Source: Desulfitobacterium_A nosdiversum
GTDB lineage: Bacteria > Bacillota > Desulfitobacteriia > Desulfitobacteriales > Desulfitobacteriaceae
Reading direction: 5' to 3'
Assembly: GCF_049860565.1 (NCBI RefSeq)
Contig: NZ_CP172056.1
Location: 3,720,001-3,784,000 of the forward strand
DNA: 64,000 nt
In this document: one piece after another, positions 27,347-36,054 of the stretch
Numbering within the stretch: position 1 is the first letter of the stretch
How the letters are laid out: every line of letters starts with the position of its first letter
The notes under the pieces: generated by a model
What the model saw: the letters and a program-made list of their open reading frames with translations, nothing else
Told to the model about the DNA's origin: nothing
The model's database searches: none
Translations under genes and position numbers: made by a program

Positions 27347-27787
27347 TTAACTCCTCTTAACTTCTCTTGACACCTTAGCATACTTACTGTTTAATCCATT
27401 ATGTAATAAATTAATAACAGCTTTTTCATCTTCTAAATTATCATAATCTTTGTTCCACCCATACAAGATACCATTCTTTTGATTTTTCAGAACATATTCT
27501 GCAAGTTTTTCTATACCCTCATTTTTTGCCACTTTTACAAAAGTTCGATTTCTAATATCGTGATCTTCACTGAACATATCTTGATCACATGGGCCATCTT
27601 CACATTCCCAACATCCATTTATCCCCTTTTTAACACAACAATCAAATTGAAAACAACCCTTATCACTTAAATGTCTCCCACAACAATTATTTTCAGATTT
27701 ACATCCAGCACATTTATCTGCCTCATGGCATAATGTGCAAACCAAACCGCAATACCCCATATTTTGAGTAATATCTTTTATATCCAC
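27347..27787 (-). CDS. Cysteine-rich DUF3795-like protein
   Basis: About 146 residues. The N-terminal half carries many cysteines in CGLVCTLC, CAGCKSENNCCGRH, GCFQFDCC and GCWECEDGPCD, resembling DUF3795 proteins that may bind zinc or an iron-sulfur cluster; the C-terminal half is helical. I place the start at a GTG (27787) with AAGGGG seven bases upstream; an ATG at 27802 has no clear ribosome site. Function unknown. Sits in the accessory stretch. Confidence 0.72.
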   Translation of the reverse strand: MDIKDITQNMGYCGLVCTLCHEADKCAGCKSENNCCGRHLSDKGCFQFDCCVKKGINGCWECEDGPCDQDMFSEDHDIRNRTFVKVAKNEGIEKLAEYVLKNQKNGILYGWNKDYDNLEDEKAVINLLHNGLNSKYAKVSREVKRS

Positions 27788-27910
27788 TTTTATCCCCTTC
27801 ATAAAATATAAATAATTGTTACTTTGCCGTTTCCTACTTATACGTCGCAACATAAGAACATTGTGAAACGTTATTATTCCAAAACAGGACTAACAGCAAG
27901 TCTTAAAATA

Positions 27911-28429
27911 TTAATGAAAGAAATCATAACTTACAAAGCCAATTATGATAATTGCAAGGATAATTCCAAGGATAATATTCCACACTAAATCCTCATTAGC
28001 AGTCTTGGACTTCTTCATTATCAAAATAGAAATATAATTTATTATAAAAATCATGCCTAGAGTTATTAGGATAATGGGTAAAAATTTTCTCAAATTAAAT
28101 AATGGTCTTGTACCTATCTTAGTCATTAACCCTATTTGCATAAATGCATTGAATCCTGTGACGGCAGAAAGGATGTAATAGCTTATTATATTTAATCTTC
28201 TTTTTTTCCTAATGAAGTTACTACCTTTTTCACTGTACACACTGTATAATCCTGGATTCATAAAACTTAGAAACTTATCATAATATTCTGTTTTAAGACT
28301 AAACAAGATGGCCTGTATCAAAAAGATAATTGCAAATATAAGTAGAGTTATACCCGTTCCTACAGTGTTATACATTAAAAAAATTATTAAAAGTAGTAAT
28401 ACCGAAATGCCAATTAGCTTTAGATTCAT
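27911..28429 (-). CDS. Hypothetical membrane protein
   Basis: 172 residues with about five membrane helices: two at the N-terminus (residues 4-45), one near 75-100, one near 112-135 and one at the C-terminus (150-170). A basic loop RKKRR lies between helices two and three. Family not recognised. AT-rich like the rest of this accessory region; no partner gene adjacent. Confidence 0.6.
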   Translation of the reverse strand: MNLKLIGISVLLLLIIFLMYNTVGTGITLLIFAIIFLIQAILFSLKTEYYDKFLSFMNPGLYSVYSEKGSNFIRKKRRLNIISYYILSAVTGFNAFMQIGLMTKIGTRPLFNLRKFLPIILITLGMIFIINYISILIMKKSKTANEDLVWNIILGIILAIIIIGFVSYDFFH

Positions 28430-28822
28430 TTAAATCACCATCCAATGCTTTATACCCTACCAACTACACGTTATATCTTCCCTATAATATCTTGGGATTT
28501 ACTTTGATTATCTTTGATTTCCATAGAATTTCTAACTCATTAAAAATTTACCACGGATAGAATTAGCAAAGAATGCATAATTCAGAGAAAATGAGTAGAT
28601 CTCCGTATAATGTTCGGGAATACCACCGGATTGGAGGTATTCCCGAACTAAGTTCGCAGATTTTAACTTTATATGTCTTTGTCTTACTGGGATAAATATC
28701 CTTCTGAGCCCTATAAAAAACGCCAAATAAAGAGTACCGCCTCTCCCACAAATGAATAATTTGATCTGATTTTTTGAAACAATCGCCTCATATCATCATG
28801 ACCAAAGTAGATATACCCTTTC
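28430..28822. other. Gene-poor 393-bp gap with a perfect long hairpin
   Basis: No convincing gene. The only structure I see is the inverted repeat with arms 28612-28624 and 28636-28648. Two short minus-strand frames across it look like chance. Confidence 0.5.
28612..28648. repeat. 13-bp perfect inverted repeat
   Basis: Arms GTTCGGGAATACC and its exact complement are separated by 11 bases, and the inner bases continue the pairing (CC with GG) past one A-A mismatch. No T-run on either side, so not an ordinary terminator. A recombination site or operator is possible. Confidence 0.6.
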
Positions 28823-29602
28823 TTACATGTTTACTGAAAAGCGACACTTCGGATAATTACTACACCCCTTGAAGTCTCCATATTTGCCCTTTCTCAGAAT
28901 CAACTCCCCACCACATTTAGGACAAATGTTTGAATTGATTTGTTGCGCTGCTTCAGCTTTCTTTTTATGTATTCCATCAACATGCTGAGTTCTGACTTCT
29001 TTTTCACTAATATTAAGATTTTGCAGCTTTGCATATATTGCTTCTTTTTGTTCATTTCTAAGAGTTTCAACTGCATATTCTCTAATTGTTTTTAGTAAGT
29101 TTACTGAGTAAATAACCTTAGTTTGTGTATTGACTTTCAAATCAGCGCCAACTGAAAAGACGATAATAGGAATGAAATTTACATCTGGATACTCGTTTAG
29201 ATTTTCCTTTAAGGCTTGAATATGACCATAATTTTGCCTAATCGGATTAAAGAACTTCTCTTTTCGCTTATAAATAACTTGCGTCCATTTTTCGCTGTAC
29301 TCTTCCCCTAGAATCCATCCTTTGTAGTTCTTTGTCTCGATGACAAAAATACCGTAATTTGATACTACAACATGGTCGATCTGTGAAGTTCGACCATCGA
29401 TATTCAGCATTAGATCATTGATCACCTTGTACTTATTAGGGCCTAACCTTGTTAGAATAGCTGAAATTGTTTTTTCTCCTATGATACCTTTAATTTTGGG
29501 TTTATAGAGTTGATAAATAGATGCAACTATAATAAATAACCATAAATACCAAAACTCTGAAAATATTTTAAGCAATACACTCCAACTCCTCTTTACTCTC
29601 AT
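28823..29602 (-). CDS. NERD domain protein with topoisomerase-type zinc finger
   Basis: 259 residues. One N-terminal membrane helix (about 15-32), then a NERD nuclease-related domain: GIIGEKTISAILTRL, IDHVVVSNYGIFVIETKNYKGW with the D and E-x-K residues of the predicted catalytic core. The C-terminus holds a four-cysteine zinc finger, CPKCGGEL and CSNYPKC, as in topoisomerase I tails. Likely a membrane-anchored nucleic-acid binding or cleaving protein. The role is not established; such proteins often occur in accessory regions. Confidence 0.85.
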   Translation of the reverse strand: MRVKRSWSVLLKIFSEFWYLWLFIIVASIYQLYKPKIKGIIGEKTISAILTRLGPNKYKVINDLMLNIDGRTSQIDHVVVSNYGIFVIETKNYKGWILGEEYSEKWTQVIYKRKEKFFNPIRQNYGHIQALKENLNEYPDVNFIPIIVFSVGADLKVNTQTKVIYSVNLLKTIREYAVETLRNEQKEAIYAKLQNLNISEKEVRTQHVDGIHKKKAEAAQQINSNICPKCGGELILRKGKYGDFKGCSNYPKCRFSVNM

Positions 29603-29783
29603 TTAATAAATATGCAGTTAATAATAACATTAAAAAATCTTATAAGTAATTATTTTACAGTATTATGTTATAATTCTTTATTTACCACTAATATCCTCCA
29701 TACAATATGACAATTAATACTATTTCGCCGCAATAATAAAAATACAACTACTTGTTTTGAAATAGCAAAGTTTGCAAAAAAAT

Positions 29784-29828
29784 AAGTGGTTTAGATTGTC
29801 CAAAATACGCTGAACATCTAAACCACCT
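29784..29828 (-). terminator. Terminator of hpt-guaA
   Basis: Long hairpin, arms 29784-29794 and 29817-29828 (GTGGTTTAGA and complement), then in minus-strand sense TATTTTTTT. Confidence 0.87.
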
Positions 29829-29884
29829 ATTCATATTCTAATCAGCTAAAAACCTTACAGCCTGCTTAATTCAAGGCTTTCATC

Positions 29885-31435
29885 TTATTCCCATTCAATC
29901 GTGCCGGGTGGTTTGGAGGTGATGTCATAGATAACACGGTTGACACCAGTAACCTCGTTGACAATCCGGTTGGATATCTTCTCCATCAGATCGTAAGGCA
30001 ATCTTGCCCAGTCTGCGGTCATCGCATCTTCACTGGTCACGGCACGGACAATGATCGGATAAGCGTAGGTGCGTCCATCGCCCATGACACCCACACTCTT
30101 GATGGTCGATGGCAGAACTGCAAAGGATTGCCATAGCTCCTTATAGAGTCCAGCCTTACGAATTTCATCGAGAACAATGGCATCCGCTTCGCGCAGAATG
30201 TCCAGCTTCTCCCGAGTGATTTCGCCCAAAATACGAATGGCAAGTCCCGGACCCGGGAACGGCTGCCGACTGACGATTTCATCAGGAATCCCTAATTCCC
30301 TACCGACTTCGCGTACCTCATCCTTAAAGAGCATCCGTAAAGGTTCGATCAGCTCGAACCGCATATCTTCAGGAAGTCCCCCAACGTTATGATGGGATTT
30401 AATCGTTTCCGCAGTCTCAGTTCCGCTTTCCACGATATCCGGATAAAGCGTTCCTTGAACAAGGAAGTCCACTTTACCGAGTTTACGAGCTTCGTCTTCG
30501 AAAAGGCGAATAAACTCATTGCCAATCCCTTTGCGTTTTGTCTCTGGATCAGATACCCCTTCGACCTTGCTCATAAATCGTTCACTTGCGTCAACAAAAA
30601 CAAGGTTAAGCTGGAATTGTTCTGTAAAGATCTTCTTGACTTCGGCTGATTCATTTTTGCGCATGAAACCGTGATCGACATAAACACATGTTAATTGATC
30701 TCCTACAGCTTTATTAACAAGAACAGCGGCCACTGAAGAATCAACACCGCCGCTTAAAGCACAAAGGACACGATGATCTCCTACCTTATCGCGAATCAGT
30801 TTAATTTGATTCTCAATAAAGGACTCCATAGTCCATTCACCTTTACACCCGCAAATATCATATAAGAAGCGCTCAAGCATCTTCTGTCCTTCAGGAGTAT
30901 GCTTTACTTCCGGGTGAAACTGTACCGCATAAAAGTTTCGTTCCTCATTAAGCATTCCAGCGACTGGTGTATGATCCGTATGCGCTGCAACCTTAAAGCC
31001 TTCAGGTAACGCTACAACAGAATCACCGTGACTCATCCAGCATTGACGTTCTCCGTCAAGCCCTTCCCAAATGCCTTTAGCCTCATCCACTTGAAGCATG
31101 GCTTTGCCGTATTCCCGAACCTGAGGATGTTCGACTTTCCCCCCCAGTTGAATGGTCATCAATTGCATGCCGTAGCAAATCCCCAGAATCGGAATCCCTA
31201 ATTCATAAATTGCGGAATCAACCTGTGGTGCACCCTCTTGATTAACACTGGCAGGACCGCCTGAAAAAATAATCCCTTTGGGGTTGCGTTTACGAATTTC
31301 TTCAATTGAGGTTTTGTACGAAACCATTTCGGAATAAACATGGGCTTCCCGTACTCTTCGAGCAATCAATTGATTATATTGTCCGCCAAAATCTAAGACC
31401 AGAACTAATTCTTGTGACACGAAACCACCCACCAC
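29885..31435 (-). CDS. guaA: GMP synthase (glutamine-hydrolysing)
   Basis: 516 residues converting XMP to GMP. Class I glutaminase domain with the catalytic Cys in GICYGMQLM and His/Glu in QFHPEVKHT; ATP pyrophosphatase domain with ALSGGVDSSVAAVL; the C-terminal dimer domain ends SKPPGTIEWE. The start is a GTG; a second GTG 15 bases downstream is also possible since the region is GTG-rich. Lies 14 bases after hpt, forming a purine salvage and guanylate operon. Confidence 0.97.
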   Translation of the reverse strand: MVGGFVSQELVLVLDFGGQYNQLIARRVREAHVYSEMVSYKTSIEEIRKRNPKGIIFSGGPASVNQEGAPQVDSAIYELGIPILGICYGMQLMTIQLGGKVEHPQVREYGKAMLQVDEAKGIWEGLDGERQCWMSHGDSVVALPEGFKVAAHTDHTPVAGMLNEERNFYAVQFHPEVKHTPEGQKMLERFLYDICGCKGEWTMESFIENQIKLIRDKVGDHRVLCALSGGVDSSVAAVLVNKAVGDQLTCVYVDHGFMRKNESAEVKKIFTEQFQLNLVFVDASERFMSKVEGVSDPETKRKGIGNEFIRLFEDEARKLGKVDFLVQGTLYPDIVESGTETAETIKSHHNVGGLPEDMRFELIEPLRMLFKDEVREVGRELGIPDEIVSRQPFPGPGLAIRILGEITREKLDILREADAIVLDEIRKAGLYKELWQSFAVLPSTIKSVGVMGDGRTYAYPIIVRAVTSEDAMTADWARLPYDLMEKISNRIVNEVTGVNRVIYDITSKPPGTIEWE

Positions 31436-31449
31436 CTTTTCTCAGAAAG

Positions 31450-31998
31450 CTATTCGTTCGCATTTTCATAAACTTCCGGCTTTAAAATGCCAATGTAAGG
31501 GAGGTTACGAAATTGTTCATTAAAATCTAAGCCATAACCGACAACAAATTCATCTGGAATCGTAAAGCCGTTATAATCCGGTTTAACCTCAACTTTACGC
31601 CGATCAGGCTTATCCAATAAAGTGACCACTTTTACGCTCTTAGGATTGCGTGCTGATAAATTCTCTTTAAGATATTTTAAAGTCAAACCTGTATCAATAA
31701 TATCTTCGACAATTAAAATATCAACACCGTCAACGCTCCGCTCCAAATCTTTCATGATCCGAACAACCCCTGAAGAGTGGGTTGATGCTCCATAACTGGA
31801 AACGGCCATGAAATCATAGGCTAACGGCATTTTAATGTGTTGGATTAAATCCGCCATAAAAGGAACGGCACCTTTAAGAATAGCGAGTATTAAGAGGTTC
31901 TTGCCCTTATAATCGCGTGTAATCTCTGCGCCTAATTCATCGATCCGTTTCAGGAGTTCTTCGCGGCTAAATAAAATTCTGCTGATTTGCTCTTCCAC
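31450..31998 (-). CDS. hpt: Hypoxanthine phosphoribosyltransferase
   Basis: 182-residue salvage enzyme making IMP and GMP from hypoxanthine or guanine with PRPP. The PRPP motif is ILIVEDIIDTGLTL; LAILKGAVPFMADL and FVVGYGLDFNEQFRNLPYIG are family signatures. Start placed at the GTG at 31998, eight bases after a GGAGG; the TTG 15 bases upstream overlaps that site. The leader is only about 25 bases long. Confidence 0.95.
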   Translation of the reverse strand: MEEQISRILFSREELLKRIDELGAEITRDYKGKNLLILAILKGAVPFMADLIQHIKMPLAYDFMAVSSYGASTHSSGVVRIMKDLERSVDGVDILIVEDIIDTGLTLKYLKENLSARNPKSVKVVTLLDKPDRRKVEVKPDYNGFTIPDEFVVGYGLDFNEQFRNLPYIGILKPEVYENANE

Positions 31999-32030
31999 TA
32001 CTGGCACCTCCAACTAAAACTCATTAAAAA

Positions 32031-32060
32031 ATTATAGCAGAGGTGCTAAAGAGAAGTCAA
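32031..32060 (-). promoter_or_regulatory. Sigma-A promoter of hpt-guaA
   Basis: -35 TTGACT (32055-32060), 18-base spacer, -10 TATAAT (32031-32036). No riboswitch fits in the short leader. Confidence 0.8.
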
Positions 32061-32181
32061 ACTCTTTTTCGAACATTCCCAGGACATTCTTGGTATAAAG
32101 TACGGATTTTAAAACAATAATTCGCCATTGTTAAATTAAAGGCGACTCAATTGAAACACAGATTTTCAGAGAAATAGCCTT

Positions 32182-32556
32182 TTATAACGTGATGACTTTC
32201 CATCCATTTTTAAGATAGTTGGAAAGAGGCTCGCCCATATAAATTACTTCTATATCAAGGGCTTCCAACTTTTCCGTGACTTCATACATATCTGCACATG
32301 CTCTGCAAGCCTGAACTTTAACGCCAGCCTCCTGTGCTTTCTTTAATTCGTTCTGAAGTTCTATGTCCACACTGAGAAGCTTGGAAGACGGTCCCCATAC
32401 GATTAAAGTTACATCATCCCACCATCCTTTTAATTTTGAATTGCATGTATACATAAAAACCATCTTAAGAGCTACTTCCCTATCAGAACTAGTCCATAAT
32501 ACTGCTAATCTTCCGCCATTGTTTGCGTTATCCTTTATTCCATTCGATTCTTCCAT
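32182..32556 (-). CDS. DsrE-like small protein
   Basis: 124-residue protein of the DsrE/DsrF-like fold. It begins MEESNGIKDNANNGG, followed by the beta strand LAVLWTSSDREVALKMVFMY, then DVTLIVWGPSSKLL and the cysteine pair in QACRACADMYEV. DsrE-type proteins shuttle sulfur or sense small molecules; only the fold is suggested here. Start chosen at 32556 because AAGGGAG precedes it. Confidence 0.7.
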   Translation of the reverse strand: MEESNGIKDNANNGGRLAVLWTSSDREVALKMVFMYTCNSKLKGWWDDVTLIVWGPSSKLLSVDIELQNELKKAQEAGVKVQACRACADMYEVTEKLEALDIEVIYMGEPLSNYLKNGWKVITL

Positions 32557-32651
32557 ATTTATTTGCTCCCTTCTTAATTTTTTAATCATACTACCATATT
32601 TGCTTAACTTTATCTATTTAAATCACATCGTAGATTTCAAGAGAATGCACA

Positions 32652-32692
32652 AAAATAGAGTAAGGTAAATCTTATACAGATCACCTTACTCT
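32652..32692 (-). terminator. Terminator after lipoprotein-like gene
   Basis: Perfect 10-base arms 32657-32666 and 32683-32692 (AGAGTAAGGT and complement), followed in minus-strand sense by ATTTTTG. Confidence 0.85.
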
Positions 32693-32735
32693 CACGTGTC
32701 ATGTTTAAATTATTTCTCTTCCTGGACCTTACGTT

Positions 32736-33398
32736 CTATAAGTTAGGTGGTTGTACTGAGATTTTCTGACCGAAATCCGAAAAGTCGAGGGTCATTGACA
32801 TCGGTTCATTTTTCGCTTTACTCTTCGCTTGAATTGTTGCTCTTCGAATCGTCTTATCTTTTGTACTTAGGTAAACTGTATAATTAAAATCTGTCCAAAA
32901 ATCCTCCATCATTTGATTTTGAACACTCGGTTGAAGTTGTATAACCCAAACTTTTTGTCCGTTTAGTTTTTCTTGTCCTTTAAGCATCACCTCGCCAAGC
33001 TCTTTGAACTGTAGAGAAGAAATTGGATTGAGCTCCGCCAGGAAGACTTCCTGAGTAGCTGGGACACTTGGATATTTAACCCACTTCTTCCCGAGTGGGT
33101 CTTTTAGGTAAAAACCTCCCCCGGCTACAACCATCTCAACATCCGTGCCCACAAGCTGCCCAGAGATATGAGTATTCCCACCGTCCTTTTCTCCTAGAAT
33201 CTGAGTCATTACGCGATCCTTTCCTTCAACCCATTGATGTTGGGTAATGCTGTAACGAAAAGAGGTCGCTTGGTTCAGTTTTTCTAAGCCGTTTGTCAAT
33301 AACTCTGCGGGCTGGGGTTTCCAAAGAAAACGTCCCATAATTCCCCCAATTAATACGGTACTGATCAGGATGATTAATAGTAGCCCTCTTTTCTTCAT
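32736..33398 (-). CDS. Secreted or membrane-anchored LppX/LolA-like protein
   Basis: 220 residues with an N-terminal membrane anchor (KKRGLLLIILISTVLIGGIM) and no lipobox cysteine, then a beta-rich outer domain with repeated hydrophobic strands (TSFRYSITQHQW, GTDVEMVVAGGGFYLKD, TVYLSTKDKTIRRATIQ). Overall shape recalls the LolA/LppX fold. Start at the ATG at 33398 with AGGGGGG upstream. Follows the MFS gene by 67 bases and may be cotranscribed. Function unknown. Confidence 0.72.
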   Translation of the reverse strand: MKKRGLLLIILISTVLIGGIMGRFLWKPQPAELLTNGLEKLNQATSFRYSITQHQWVEGKDRVMTQILGEKDGGNTHISGQLVGTDVEMVVAGGGFYLKDPLGKKWVKYPSVPATQEVFLAELNPISSLQFKELGEVMLKGQEKLNGQKVWVIQLQPSVQNQMMEDFWTDFNYTVYLSTKDKTIRRATIQAKSKAKNEPMSMTLDFSDFGQKISVQPPNL

Positions 33399-33465
33399 GT
33401 GCGGCCCCCCTGGCGGAGTTCTTACCATACTTTATGTTGAAAGGAGGTTGCCTTATTCCTCTTCT

Positions 33466-34758
33466 TTATATTTTCTTTACTGCCAAAACAGCCATTAATG
33501 CTGCCCCCATCAATCCCAGTCCAACTAAGAAGAATAGCCCTCCATTATACGAGCCGCCGCTAAGTTGGATGAAAAATCCAATAACGGTAGGGATGAAAGC
33601 CGAGCCGAATTGAGCAACTCCATTTAATATTCCCGATGCTGCACCCAGTTGTCTAGGAGGAGTGATGTTTTGTAAAGCTGACCAGAAGGAATGAATTCCA
33701 ATTCCAATACTGCCGATACCGCAGGAGAGTAGATAAGCGCTGATATAATTATCTTGAGCCTTTGCCCCAAACAAAATAAATAATGATGCCAGAGTTAATC
33801 CAACCGCGCCAAAAACTGTCCGTTTTCCAGTCCGATCTGACCAATACCCACATACTATAACCGTGATAGCACCCAAAATATAAGGTAGTGAAGCTAAAGA
33901 TCCAAGTTGAGCGAAGGAAAAGTTACGAATTATTTTTAAATACGAGGGCAGCCAAGCCATCGTTCCCCACCAAATACTCGAGGAACCAAGATAGGCAATT
34001 GTCAAAAACCAAAAACGATAATCTTTTAAAAATAAGTTCTTGAGTGTTCCTTCCGTTTCTGCTTCAGCGCTTGAAGACGTACTCAAGTCTGAACCGTTTT
34101 TAATATAATCAATTTCTTGCTGATTGGTTAATTTACTTACTGAGGGGCGATCCTTGGTCAAAACCGCAATTAATAATAAAGGAATAAGTCCTACCAGAGC
34201 AAGTGTTGTAAAAGTACTTCGCCATCCCCAATTCGTTGTAAGCTGCACAAAGATTGGCATTGCTATTGCAGGTCCAACGAACAATCCAAGCAGCCATGCA
34301 GAGTTCGCTTTACCTCTTTCACGAATAGGGAACCAATTCTTTACATAAAGACTTTGCATTGGCCAATGTAGCCCTTCGCCGGCACCCAGAAGTATTCTGG
34401 CCGCAATCATTAAGGAGAAGGTCGAAACAAGTCCCCCCATTGTCATAGCAAGAATCCAAAACGAAATAGCAATTAGCATCGCTTTTTTAGGTCCAATAAA
34501 ATCACCAAAAGGTCCCAAAATTACATTGGATATGCCATAAGCAAATAAGAAAACCGAGCTTAACAACCCGATGAGTACTGGCTTTCCCGTTATCCCCATT
34601 TGCGTTAAAAATGACTTGTCGGCAACGATAACCGAAAGATTGACACGGTCCAAATAAGCAACCAGTAGTGTTAAAAATAAAATACCTGCAAGAAATATTC
34701 TTGATTTTGTAGGTTTTTCATTATTAATTGGGTTTACTTCTTGAATCTTACTGCTCAT
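33466..34758 (-). CDS. MFS transporter (anion:cation symporter type)
   Basis: 430 residues, twelve predicted membrane helices with a cytoplasmic loop after helix six (KDRPSVSKLTNQQ to KNLFLKDYRFW). Helix one carries LDRVNLSVIVADKSFL and the loop 2-3 motif GPFGDFIGPKKAML; the family resembles ACS-type hexuronate or sugar-acid transporters. Substrate unknown. Own ATG with a purine-rich site. Confidence 0.87.
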   Translation of the reverse strand: MSSKIQEVNPINNEKPTKSRIFLAGILFLTLLVAYLDRVNLSVIVADKSFLTQMGITGKPVLIGLLSSVFLFAYGISNVILGPFGDFIGPKKAMLIAISFWILAMTMGGLVSTFSLMIAARILLGAGEGLHWPMQSLYVKNWFPIRERGKANSAWLLGLFVGPAIAMPIFVQLTTNWGWRSTFTTLALVGLIPLLLIAVLTKDRPSVSKLTNQQEIDYIKNGSDLSTSSSAEAETEGTLKNLFLKDYRFWFLTIAYLGSSSIWWGTMAWLPSYLKIIRNFSFAQLGSLASLPYILGAITVIVCGYWSDRTGKRTVFGAVGLTLASLFILFGAKAQDNYISAYLLSCGIGSIGIGIHSFWSALQNITPPRQLGAASGILNGVAQFGSAFIPTVIGFFIQLSGGSYNGGLFFLVGLGLMGAALMAVLAVKKI

Positions 34759-35184
34759 GCCACACGCCTCTTTTCTTTTAGTTTTCGTAGATTCCCCTTA
34801 AAACCAGTTAACTTACTTTATGTTTCACCTCCATCACTTCGTTCATTATTATCAAACTAAGTTCTATATTATAATGATACATGAATTTTCCTGAATCGTC
34901 TTCTACTTAATTCCTGCGTAATTTTACAGAATGCTATTTGATTTTCACTTATTGGCATCAACTCACTTCCATTTCCAGAGATTCTTACACATCTTGATAA
35001 AATAATTGTTAAGAACATAGTAGGAAACCCGAAGGCATTCTCCGGGCTTCCCACTATGTTCCTAAATTTAGTTAAATATTTTATATAACCGTTCCCATTT
35101 TCTTTCTATCAATTGGTAGTACAAATTACAAGAGGTAAAATTCCGTTATTGATGCGATCGCCTCTCGGTCGATTCTTCCTTAAA
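34759..35184. other. Non-coding gap with one long hairpin
   Basis: 426 bases without a credible gene. A long imperfect inverted repeat (35013-35061; arms AACATAGT/ACTATGTT, GGAA/TTCC and CCCG/CGGG) lies downstream of the pdaD-like gene and may be its terminator, though the following T-tract is poor. Confidence 0.5.
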
Positions 35185-35771
35185 TCATATCCAATCAAGC
35201 ATCGGATAAATATTGGTTAAAAACCCTATTGCAGCAATAACAGTTCCATACTTATTCTTTACCGTATTGTCTTGTATACAAAATTTCTCACCAAACACCG
35301 AGAAGTCCTTGGGATTATAACGTCTAAGGACAATGTTGATTAGTGATTCGTGTAAACTTCTTTTGGCCTCTTGCTCATTGCCATTACCCATATACTCGGC
35401 TGCATAGCCCGCTATATGGAGGCCGTCATAATTCCTTTTAACCTCTATTTTTCCTATCCCTGCGCAGATGTATTCTCCCTTAACCCCATTTACTTGGGCT
35501 AGGATTGTACCCATTACGGCACCGGGCGATAAAGGCTTCTGGCCCGCTCAATAGGGATTTCCGTCGCTTCAGGAGGTAAAATTGAGGTATATTTCACAAT
35601 ATTAAAATTCTCTATTCCAGCCATTACAAGAGCCATATCAAAAGAACCCGTTTGCCATGGATTTTTATTACCTGAACCTAGGTTCGTATCACCAAATCCC
35701 TTTGTTACCACATAATCTTTTGGGATCATATTTCCTATAATCGGTAATTGTCCATAAATTGCTTGATTCAT
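35185..35771 (-). pseudogene. pdaD: Pyruvoyl-dependent arginine decarboxylase, single-base frameshift
   Basis: PvlArgDC cleaves itself at a serine to form a pyruvoyl cofactor and converts arginine to agmatine. The 5' frame (ATG 35771 after GGAGA) holds VTKGFGDTNLGSG, TGSFDMALVMAGIENFN and the likely cleavage site KYTSILPPEA; it stops at 35514. The rest continues in the next frame as SPGAVMGTILAQVNGVKGE, then AGIGKIEV and GLHIAGYAAEYMG. The shift must fall between about 35522 and 35549; a missing base in the GGG run there would give one protein of about 195 residues, normal length. Catalytic residues are retained, so sequencing error or recent loss are both possible. Confidence 0.85.
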
Positions 35772-35925
35772 TTTTCGTTCTCCTACAATACAATCCACAA
35801 AATGCCGGCAATTATCGATATTGTTGTTAGCAATGATCCAATATTCCAAAATGTTAATCTTATCTCAGTGATAGATTATGAGACTTTTACCTATTTATAC
35901 TCTTTTCAGCTAAACTAAATAAATA

Positions 35926-35966
35926 AGAGGTCTCCCATAAGTTCAGAGAACTCATGAGAAACCTCT
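35926..35966 (-). terminator. Terminator of groES-groEL
   Basis: Imperfect hairpin with outer arms AGAGGT/ACCTCT and inner AGTTC/GAACT, then in minus-strand sense a T-rich tract. Lies about 90 bases after the groEL stop. Confidence 0.65.
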
Positions 35967-36054
35967 AAATAATATTCTCAATGTTGTAAAAATGTGGTCA
36001 TATGATGATATTTAAACTTGAAACCCGTTGGATAGGCGAGTCATAGAAGTTTAA

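Noticed and set aside
28532..28751. Two overlapping minus-strand frames of 62-64 residues
   Set aside because: They span the long hairpin, have no ribosome site and no family resemblance; treated as chance.
34869..35054. 61-residue minus-strand frame
   Set aside because: Lies over the imperfect hairpin, no ribosome site.
35013..35061. Long hairpin as a stand-alone regulatory RNA
   Set aside because: Most simply a weak terminator of the pdaD-like gene; no conserved loop motif seen.
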